From: Amaurobius ferox
Taxonomy: Eukaryota; Arthropoda; Arachnida; Araneae; Amaurobiidae
Direction of reading: 5' to 3'
Length of the DNA: 64,000 nucleotides
NCBI GenBank assembly: GCA_951213105.1
Contig: OX578133.1
Coordinates: 137,745,203 to 137,809,202, forward strand
Made by a program: the position numbers and the translations under genes. The notes under the pieces were generated by a model. That model worked only from the letters and a program-made list of their open reading frames with translations. It did no database searches and was not told the origin of the DNA. Within the stretch, counting starts at the first letter, position 1, and each line of letters begins with the position of its first letter. Positions 27,001-39,000 of this stretch are shown here, piece by piece.

Positions 27001-30000
27001 ATTCAAATTACAAATACAAAAATTATTCATTCCTTTTCTTTTTCAAATGTCGCCTAAAATATTTACTTTATTACATTATTGGCAACATTGCATCGTTTTA
27101 CATTATTGAAATTCAAAAGAATGGATACACTTGTGTAAAACTGAAAGCAATGCCTAATATTATTCATTTACATTATCATATGTCCCACTGACCGTCTCAA
27201 CAACATACTAAAATTTCATTTTGATAAAGTCATTTTTACTGCAGTTATCGTGCGAACGGACAGACAGACAGACAAACAGACAGATAGAACGAACAAAGTC
27301 ATAAATACTTTTCAACTACGTTGTAAAGTGTTAAAAAGAGTATATAGTAATAACATTGAAATTTTATATCATTTTGACGCCTATGGGAGACATCCTCAAA
27401 TTCAGGGTCGCACTCTCATTGTAGATTATAATACCCATTTAACGTGCACCTTAAGCTCCATCTTTAATAAATGAAAGAACACAGCTGAGTTCTAGGACTG
27501 AATTTATCTTCAATAGAGATTTCCATAATTGTGGCATAAAGCGAGTTTTCTTGCTGCTATTGAGTAATAAAAAGAGTATAAAAAGTCGGAAACTGATTCA
27601 TGAATACTGTGTTCTACAATGGGAGCGCGATCAGAATTTTATTTTACAGTTAATTGTAAATACATTTCGATTGTAAAAAAATATAATACTTACCAAAACC
27701 TATAAAAAAGTAGCAGTGCATTGGACCATGGTTAATATCACAGAGGTTTGTCATCATCCTAAAAATATGCACAGCTTCCACAAAAAGCCACGAAAATATA
27801 GAAAGAAATAGGAAATGCAGAAGAATTGCTACCATTTTGCAAGGAAACTGTAAAAGATATTCAAATTACATTAAAATTTTACGTTGAATATAATATTCTT
27901 TTATTTTGTAGATCTTGCAACTTTGTATGCAAAATCAATATGCTAAAGAACCATAAGCGTAGGCAGTGGCGTCATAACCCCCGCTCCATTTTTAAAATGT
28001 TAGATTACTGCTCCAATGTATAATTAGACAAAATTCACCCACTTATAGACAAAATTCAATATAGACAAAATTCACCCACTTTTCAAGACCCCTGGCTACG
28101 CTCAGTTAAAGAACAACTTCAAATTTTGCAACTCAAAAGTAAATAACAAAATGAGCAAAATTCTGATACTTGAACTAATCAATACGGGCTAAATAAATAA
28201 ATTTTAAACAAATTATTACAAAACAAAAAATGTTGTTAATAAATACAAATAGAATAAATTAATATAGTTTTAATTATAGATAAGTAAATCATTACTATGG
28301 AACATATAAAAAATGCCATCTTTAACAAAACCATTATACATAATAGAAGATGTTTATGTGTATGTCATCATCTGTAGCGGAAATCGAAGCTTCTGACAGC
28401 TGAGAAGTTCGTAACGGGGGGTGACTGAACTCTTCTAACAACAAAAAACCTCGTCAAGTTTATTTTAATTAAAAATAGTTTAAAAGAAACCTAAAAGTCG
28501 AAGTTCAACATAAATTTTGCCAATTTTTAATCAAATTTGTCAAACAGACGATTTTGCTTAAATGCGAACCATTCCTTTCGCAAGTATTCTTTAAAACCAT
28601 ATCTCAGACTTTCGGCCAAAACTTCGAATGCTATAATTTTTTGCAATTATTTTATTTCGTGGATTTTAAAGATAATTTTTCAAATTTTAGGATATAGAAT
28701 TATTTCAATAATATAATTTCGTTCTGAAAATATGAGGTAAACTTTTGATAATAGCACATAAAATTTAATTTTCACTTTCGTCTAAAAAATCAATTTATTC
28801 CAGCAGACGAAAGCAACTATTTCTATTTTTGATCAACTCCGAGCTATGAACTTAATTCAAAACATGAACTGCATGATAAAATACGAAAATATGACTTTTA
28901 AACTAAAACTTTCTAAAAACGAAAACTAAACTAAAAAACAAAAATCTAACTCCTCTAACTAAAATAAACTTCTTTTCTTTTTGCAATGCCAAGTATATTA
29001 CCCGCGCTTATTTATGGCGTATCAACGGATCTTCTTTGGGGGTCTATTATGCCCGCGTTGAACTAATAGCATGATTGTGCATGGAAAATGCTGATGCGTT
29101 GGAATAATTTTGGCTCAAAGCAGGCGGTATGGAAAATTTTTGCTGTTATCTGTTTCGGTAATAATTACCTAGCAGGCGCTTATTTAGGACCCAAACAACG
29201 CGGTGTAATACGTTCTAGTAGTAAATAAATACAAAATTGAAATAAATAGAAATCTAAACTGAAGGAAATTTTTACCTGTTGAAAGACAAGTGTATGTCGA
29301 GTCTTGAGGGCAATCAAGAAGATAAGCTCTGCTAAAAATATTGAGGCAATAAGACAGATATGAATTGTATTGCTGTTGGACTGAGATCCTCTTAGGAGGC
29401 AAAAAATGACAAAAGTTGCTGCCAGAAGAAGTAGAGATATCACAATAGCTATGTAAGAAATCACACTCTGCACCATAGATTCAGAAGGAATAAACTAAAA
29501 AAAAGGGGGGGGGAGGGTTAACCATGCAATAATCATAGTTGAATACATTTTTGTTTTGAAGTACATAACCATACAAAGTTTTTTATCACTAAATAATTAT
29601 TTACAGTAATAAACTTGCCAGTACAATTATACATACTGTATATGTTTAGAATTCCAATACTAGGTTAATATAAAAAATATATAACGCATACCTAAAACAG
29701 TTGTAAATTCGTATAAATATTTCAAACAATCTGTGAGGTTCTCTCAAATTAAGAATAATGCAGTCAGTCGGGACATTATATTATGGTCAAGAATTCGAAT
29801 GTTTGAGCCCTTCTCTGAACAAAGGTTTCATACTGAAAACCGATACTGTCCTTATACTGCCCTGCAGATTGAACCAATCGAGTATTTTATTCACAATTCT
29901 TATGTTGCATGTTTACAATTCTTACATATTTAGATTTTGGTACTATTTTGTATCCTGCTAGGTATTTGTTTCACATATATTTATTTTAAAATTGTTTACT

Positions 30001-33000
30001 GTATAAAACTACAAAGAAATATATGATAGTTTCTCTTTTTTATTTATAAATATATGATTTATTATTATATCTTTAAACAAATCATCTTTTTGACCCCTAG
30101 TTTCAGACGTATCATTCCTATAGCATTTACTTATTTTAAAATTAATTCTGTGTTCTTTCATTAGTGGTATTTTCTCATATTAATCAAATGAATTAATAAA
30201 AATACTGCCTGGCATAAATTTCCGAATGATTAAGGGTTTTGTCGTGTTATTATATTTGCAGCCATAAGATTTTATAATCTGTTAGTATCCATGTTGCTCT
30301 TAAATGTAAAATTGATATTTTTAGGAGATAAATTGTTTCGATCATATATATCTTGATAAAATTGCTGAATAATTCTTCAATATACTATTTATTTAAAAAC
30401 ATATATCTCATTTTTCCTGATTTTATTTTAAAAAGTGTATTACATATATCGTCGTATTTTTTTCATTAATTCTGCAAGTTACCTGAAAACAATAAAGGTC
30501 AGCAGCCATGCTGTGGAAAAGGTTATGATGCTAAACATTTAAAGGGAATATACATTACCGACTACAGAAAAAAGCATAAAATCAAATATATTGTTTATAA
30601 TTGAATACAAATTTAGAAAATTTTCAAATTAGTAACATTTAGGAAATTCATCAAGTACCTCTTTATGATTTTTTTCCATAAGAACGGTAAAACTACTTAA
30701 ATGGTTACAAGTGCAGTTAATGTGAGAGCTGCCAGATTCATAATATTCAACCTCACACCCTTCAGTGGACCAGTGGCCATTGCTAAAAGATAAAAATAAA
30801 ATTATAATAAGTGAATTGTTTAGTTATTATATAAACTGACTTCAAAATTCGAAAATTGAAGTTTGAAGTAAATAGAAAATGTTTCCCATAACGAATAAGA
30901 TATTATCAACATTATTTAAATTTCTACGCATTTGTACAAGGAGTATAAAATTACTCAGTTTTGGACATGCAAGTATAAAATTGAGTGCTATTAGAGAAAT
31001 TTGAATTGGTTTCACAGTACTATATGTAATTATTTGACATATAATATAGTTTATGATTTTTAAAGATTTGTAACTTTTCATATTAGCATTTAAAAATAAT
31101 TCATATTACAACATCTAATAGATGCCAATGAATAATTTTTCACTATTCCAGCATATTAGTCTTCTTCTTTAAATAAAGGACCCATTATTCGAAATAAAAA
31201 TACATTATATTATATATTGTGAACTTTAAAACACTTTCTTGATATTTCTTTACTGATAAAGAAAAGTTCAGAAAAGTTAATTGTTTTCTTTTAGGAAATA
31301 CAACGATTTTCATGAAGAAAACTCTAGGTGAAAGACTTCTCGAAATCACAAATACATTCTTCTGATAGTAAACTATCCTTCTGATAGTGAAAACTGCAAG
31401 GTCCACATATGGCTACAGTTGACTCGCTAGCTTTTCAGCTCTCGAGCACGAATGTCTATTGTGTAAGCATATATACCCGTAATATTACGCAATATACTTT
31501 AAACATCCAATAAAATTAATCCTGGCGTGCATAAAAAGAACAGCAGAGAACAAAAATTATCCCACTCAATCATATCTGAGAAATTAAATCATTGACAGAA
31601 CAAACTGTTTAAGTTATTACGGAAAAAGTGTTAAATTATATATGAAATAAAAACATTTTACTGCTCCCTACAGGAAAGTTAGATTTCATTACCTATATAT
31701 TATTTTTTCAACAAGATATATCTACAAACTCTATTTTTGATTCCATAAAACACCATAAAGTATAGGACAATCCCAGGAAGGATGACGCGTTGAGGGATAA
31801 GCCGCAATCTTTACCACTTAATTTCAACATATGGCTGCACTTTTGTTTTTATTCAGAAAAACAAGATAAGTATCAATAATGATATTATGTACAATCGGTA
31901 TTATTTGAACATCGATTGTACCTAAATATTGAGTTGAATTTTTTGGACGGCGACTGACTATCCGAGGTATGTTATTTCCATTAAGAAAGTTTTACAGCTT
32001 TTGCTTTAATGTGTTTTAAATTAAATACAAGCGGAGTTACTGGCAACCTTGTGTTTATTAGAAGTTTCTTATTCTTATTACCGTTATATTATCTCGCCGC
32101 AACTTTGATTGGAGAAGCACAAATTGGTGAAAATGAGTGCCGTTTACCTCTTGGACAATTGAAATAAATAGTATACTAAAATTGGGAGAGATACTACACT
32201 AAAATAGAAAGACAAGTTTCTTTTCCTTTCTAAACCTTATAAAAAATATCAATTATTTTTCTTTCGTTTTAGCTCATATTTTTAATTACATTTATCTTTT
32301 ATTTTTAAATTGCAAATACAAATTTGGGTCTTTTTAAAAGATTTAAAATTACTAAATGCTACTTATGTCTTATAAAAGGAAGTGCATCTAATGAGAGCTC
32401 AGTAGAGCAAAAAAATCTGAGAAAGACTGTTTGAGGCTTATGAAAACGTTATTTATTTAAAAAATGCAGATTGCTATGGTATTTCTGCTTGACATTGCAA
32501 AAGAAGATCCGTAAATTTTAATAAAGACAAATTTGGACCATCTTTAAATACAGGTAGAGTCTTTGTAGGGAGTCTTTGTAGGGTTGACAGGTAGAGTATT
32601 GTACAATTTTAGGCCTACTTCCTACACTTTCATACTGCACAATTCATAGCAGTTCTTTGTTTACACCATATCATTTATAAAAATATGATTTATAAAATAT
32701 TACGTAATACAATAGAATATTTATTCGTTCTAATATTCATTTTCTACATTATCCAAGCTTCAGTTTATACATTTTTACAAATATATGTCATGGACATAGA
32801 ATAATCGATTTATGTTTTATATTAGAATAATCATTTTACGATTTATAGAAGAATTGCAGAACTATATCGAGAAATGCATTTATTTTAACTTCATGTTTAC
32901 AGATTAAGCTACGAGAGTGATTTTACACAGGAAAGAGCTCGTTGAGAAAGTGGCCGAAGAAAAAGTTTATTAGAATATTCTACGTCATAGACAAAGATGA

Positions 33001-36000
33001 AATCAAATGATGTGTTTGATCTTGGGATTATGATTCAACTTCCTAAGCAGAAAACAGCAGCATATCTTAGATTTTAAGGTAAGGTGTTCCGTTGTAGCGA
33101 AAAATGTGCAATTAGTGGGGTCTTGAGGCAATACTTTATGATTTAATGAGATTATTAAATTTATGGAATGGCACAGAAATGAATACTATTCGTTAATTAA
33201 GTTGATGTTAGCACGTGGCTTATATGAAATATATGACTTTAAAGAAATATGAATAGCTAAGAACTTTGAATATGGTGCAATTCAGCAAGAAGGATGAATT
33301 TTAAGAGACGTAAACCAATCTATATCATATATGTGACTCTTAAAATAACAAAGTATTTTCAAACAGTATAATTTGCAGTTAAGAAAGAACAGAAACTCCT
33401 TCAAAATTTCAATTTATAGTTTAGCAGAGTTATGATAATGTATCTGTCAATTCTCAATGTAGCTTAAATTTCTAAAGTTCTCTACAGCTTAATAGTGTGA
33501 TACATAAATTGCCGTTAGTTATTATATATGAAAATTTTCTTAGTCTTTTTGCATCGATCCAAACTCAATAAACGTGTAATTTTTGTAGATAATTAGAAAG
33601 TAAGTTTACATCTTAATTTTGAACACCAGATACTAATAATGTGATAGAAGGTTCGCGATGACTATACAGAAAAATAAATTTTATCCATTAGATTTTAATT
33701 TCAATTTAATTGTATAATTAATATAAACATGTTTCTTCTGTAATTCTTATATGAATCAAAATAAAATTCAAGAAATACCAATATATTTTTAAAAACAATT
33801 ATTAAAGCCTTTATACTTCACATACACCACTAAAAATTACAAATAATACTTGAGTTAAACACATTAAACATATATTTAGTTCAATAGTTTCATATATTAC
33901 TTACTTTTTATTGAATTTCCAGAAAGCACACTGAGGGCTCGTTCCAGTAGTGTTAAAAACTTGAAATTTTAAACGTACCTCCTTATTCAATTTTTTCTCG
34001 ATTTCAGAAGAATTGACTGGTTGAATTATGACTGTTAAAACTGGAGTATTAACGTGAAGTGGTATTCCCTGATATCTAAAAAAGTTAGTTTTAATGAAAT
34101 GTTCTTAAAACAATTATACAATTTAATATATATTCATATGTATAGATACGAAATATGACCTCATGTGTTTATATATCCACAACAATCTAAATGAGAATTT
34201 TAATACTTAGTATACGAAATTCTAAATTTTTGAAGCGAAACAAGCTTCAAAATAAGCGTCATATTAATTCTTCCTTATCTTCCTTAATATAGACTTAAAT
34301 CTGATTATGTCCGAAAGTTCCATTTTGTAGAGTTTCCTATTTGTATACAAATTCTCAACACAATTAACATTGTCTAAGAAAATACAATTTTAAAATACTT
34401 TTAAAGGTAAAATATTGGTCCTAATTGGTTGAAAGTGTTCCCGCCTAACAAATTTGCTCTTAATAATACTTACATTGGCACATCAAGAAACACTGGAAGA
34501 ACTGATGTTCGAACCTGCTTTCAATTTCGATAGATTTTAAAAAATTGGACAAAAAGAAATATGTCAGTTTAACGACCCAAGAACTACACCGTCTTGAAAG
34601 TTTTCAATGACATTCTAATTAAGTATCCCTTTGATTTAATATAGAGTTCCATACTACTTTCTTGAAATAAGCATCTCAGTTATTAAACACGTAGTAGATA
34701 CTCTGCTTTGCTTCAGTTTTGGGTTTACGGCAGACAGCTCAGTTCTTTGTTCGTTTAGTCTTTTACCCAAGGATAAATTCAATATAAGTATTGAACTTTA
34801 TGTAATTAGACAAATCACAATTAATAAATTACAGGCTTAAAAGTTCTATTTTAAATAGTACTGAATACGCGAACAAAATTCTAATATTTTTTCTATAGAT
34901 TAAAATGAGTAATATCCGGATTATGATCTTGGTTGATTTCGAATCATCATTTCAACAGTCAGTTATATGACAGAAGTATTTTAAACAATACTTTCTTACG
35001 AGTTGCCAGAAGGAAAGAATTTTAAAAATCCGTTAAGGATAAACAAGCTGTTTATATTTTAAAATCACGGAGACAGTCATTCCTAGAGTACACATTACGG
35101 TATAGATAGAGGACATAACAAGATCAGAATAAGTAGAACTGATGCTTGTTACACTAAATACCTCCTTAAATAAAGCAGGTATATGAAAATTAAGTGACTG
35201 CACTTGTTTCGAGGGCGTTTTACAGCCCTCTTCTTCAGGCCAAAAACAGTGTCTTCTTTTAACAATCACTAAGGAAGAACTGATATGTTGTAGGTGTGCA
35301 AAAACCTACAAACATATATTTCACATCGCAAATGGGAACAGCAAGAGGGTGTTGAAAAATTAATAATGAAATTCGCTTGCACTCAACGCGTAAAGTCAGT
35401 CTCCTATATAGCTTATATAGCAATTCAAAATCTATAAATCAGTTTGACTTTCTGCCTAACCTGTTCAAGAGACTAGCGGAAGATGTGGAGTGCCTCTGAA
35501 TTTGAATAATTTTGCTATCCTGATTATAAAAAGGAACGTAGCTTGCTGCCAGCATTCTTAATCCAAGTTCTAGAAAAACTATGCTAACCATTAAATAATG
35601 CTATACATTACTTGAGGTTCAAAAAAGAGTGTTTACATTCTACATCATAAGAACAGTGTAAATTTTATGTTGTTATGCAGTTATCTTTATTGTTTTTTGC
35701 AGTAGACTTACAAAAAAGCTGGTCAGATAAAATATAACTCCCTAAGTATAATTTACCTTTAAACAAAATAACCTGTATTTCTATTTCCATTAAGATATGA
35801 GAGCTAGGTGATATTGAATTATTTTATGCAAACGGGTGAAATTGGCACATTATGTTTTTGTTAAATATTGATATACAAAATCTTACCAGATATCTCTTAA
35901 GACCTGCTAGTGGTATTTTCTACAACAAGAAATAAGAAAAGAAATTTACCACCAAAAGATGCACTGTCGTTATAAAATGTGTATAAAATTCCATAGTTAC

Positions 36001-39000
36001 GAAGATTAATTCATCGTAAAACTATGTCGTTCAGCCATTCTTCAAGCATACAAAAACAATTTGTGGAGTCATAATTAACATACTTCGAATTATACTTTTT
36101 CCAGACGTTGGTTATTTCCTGATATCGTAAGAGTAAATATTAATATCTTAAGTATGCATTACTTAATTTACAAAATAAAAGCTAGAGAAGTAAATTACAA
36201 ATGATTTTAATTGCAATCCCTGAACAATTTCTAAAATATTTCAAATTTAAAGGATGGAGAATGTAAGGTCCCCTCCAAAGTTTTGGAGGGAATCCCAGCT
36301 CAAAATCGGTAGAACGTTTGTTGCGAAATTTAAAGATTGGGGATTCGAGTCCTTCACTCGATAAAACTTCTTTACTTGATTACTGAGGGGACAATATTCC
36401 GAGTTAGTATTTGCTTTTATTTACAAAATTTGCTCAGAGTGAAATAAAATAAAAAACTTATAAAAATTCCAGAGTTAGAATAAAAAGCGCATTTAAAATT
36501 GAAATATCAGGAAAAGTTACAGTGGACAAATAAAAAAGTTGCAGGTGGATGTGATCTTGCTACACTCGTTTTAAAATAAAATATATTGTTTATAGGAGCT
36601 AAGTCCAAAAGTCAGCTGTAAATAAGACTGAAATTAAATTATACATTCTTCTTATTCCTCTTATATACACCTTATCAAATCCCCTACACGTGTAGGACAT
36701 ATATGGAATAAATTGTAAACAAAGCTACTCATTTCTTAAACGAGCGTCCAAGCAGAAATTAAAATTGTACTCTAAAATGGTTTTCACTAAGCAAACAAAT
36801 TGCAGCAAACAAAGCACAGACTTAGATGCCATAATATGCAAAATTGATTATTAAAATGCTATTGATTAATTAAGTGATTAAAATAATGTCATTAAAATGT
36901 AATTTTAACAAATAGTTAATTGAAATTACTTATAATTGCGCTAACATTTAATTGAAATTACAAGTAATGATCATTATGCAATTACTTAGTAATTGCTAAT
37001 CATTAATTGCAATTGCTATTATAATTATTCTTCAAAGTTTTTAATTCTACATCAATATTTTTAACGATATACACACTCGCTATTCGCGTCATTCAATGTT
37101 CGCTCGCCTTATTTTCTAGATAATATGAGCATTTCCGATACATTAAATTTTTAGAAAATCTTCAAATACTAAAATTTTAAGCAACCTTAATTGATTAACT
37201 ATAATTATAATTAACAATTACGGAATTGTAATTGTTTTGCACAACTGCGTTCTACAATTGCCTCATTTAATCATTTACATCAATTAGCGATAAAGATATA
37301 TAATTGTTAATTGCATTAATAATTATATTTTAATCTCAATTGTTCATTTTTAATAACATTAAATTTTGCCACAACTGTGCTTTAAAACACTACATTTCAT
37401 ATGTCATTAAGTTTAATTTGCGGAAAATTTTCATTAAACTTGTAGATTTTAATTTTGGGAGCCAGTGTATATATGTTTAAATAGCAACAAATTTAACAGT
37501 TATAAATTGGGGGAATTTGTATGCAATTTTTTTAAGAAAATACGAGCATTACTATCCGCGCAATGGAAGTTTCTAGGAATACGGATTAAAAAGAAATAAA
37601 TACCTGATAGATTCTCCAAACAAAGGAGGAAGTAGCTCACCCATCGTTAAATAAATTATGTATCCCACAACAGCCACTTCTTTAGAACTGGGTGGTCCTT
37701 TTACCACTTTTGGCAAGCCTGCAATTTAAACAGATTTAAGAACAAGTTCTGAAGTAAGTGATTCATTTTAAACATTATTTTTACATATAGGCTAGCCTAC
37801 AACTACATCCAAAAGCAAACGTGTCACATTAAAATAAATTACCTCAAAAAATGTAAAGTTTTAATATCCCTGAAACCATTCACATCAAGCTATAAGAGTA
37901 AGCTCTGTAGTGTTTCCAAATGATTTGGTTTAAATGCAGGGGATGAAGTAAGTTGAACTTACTCATTTGAGAATAGTTTATCATATTCTTAAAGATTAAT
38001 TAATCTGGGTATTATAATTAGAGCATTTTGGAATTCTGAACAAATAAAATGACTTTTGTTTTCTAAAATCAGCTTCCCATATTGATTCAAATGTTAAAAT
38101 ATTTACTCACTTCGGATATTTCAATTTTGTCACGAGAACATTTTTTGTGAATTTTTTTTTGTATACATTCACAGATACCCTATACATTTTCTCGTTCTTA
38201 TAGTGGAAGAATATGGTGGGCTAAAACACTTTTACTTTCCCTGTAATACATGGTAATGTATAGGGAAAGTATTGGAATCATGCCGAAAATCCCAACTCGA
38301 GTTTTCGACGGATCTACACGTGTCGAGACCTCTAGAATGCCAAAAAGCTATTTTCAGCGTGACGTCTGTGTGTGTATCTGTGTGTCTGTCTGTCTGCCTG
38401 TGAGTCTGTGTGTCTGTGCAATGTATGTATCCACTCTAACTCAAAAACGTATGGACCGAATTTCATAAAATTTGGTAGGTAAGTCACTTAGGTATGACTC
38501 TGGTGCTGATTAGTTTTTGGTACGATTCGTAAAAACAAAACCCGCCTTTTTTTGCAAAATGGCCCTTAAAAATTCCATGTATCCATTCTAGCTAAAATAC
38601 TAATTGACCAAATTTCACAAAATTTGGTAGACAAGTTACTTGTACAATATTCTGGTGCTGATTAAATTTTGGTACGATTCGGAAAAAAATAACCTGCCTT
38701 TTTTTGCAAAATGGCCCGCAAAAATCGCCAAAATCTAAAATAAAAGACTACGTATGCTCAAATATATCCATTAAATGCTTGTTTAATACGTAATTTTTAA
38801 CGAAAAAAAGAATAAGACCAACCCCATTACACTAGGGCTAGTCGTTCTCGAGCTATTTTAGTTTTTTTCGTATTTTCTTTACGCCACCTTTGAAAATAAG
38901 TCCAGTTACCAAATGAGAACGAAAATTGAATTAAAAGGGAATTAAATTTAATTATAATAAAGAGAACGTGAATATAAGTCTGCAGGGAAAGTCATGTGCT

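Noticed and set aside
29733..29961. Two overlapping plus-strand frames in stan intron 15
   Set aside because: Short, mutually overlapping and without recognisable similarity.
36290..36362. Functional tRNA gene
   Set aside because: A- and B-box-like words are present but no convincing anticodon arm or acceptor pairing; listed only as a tRNA-like remnant.
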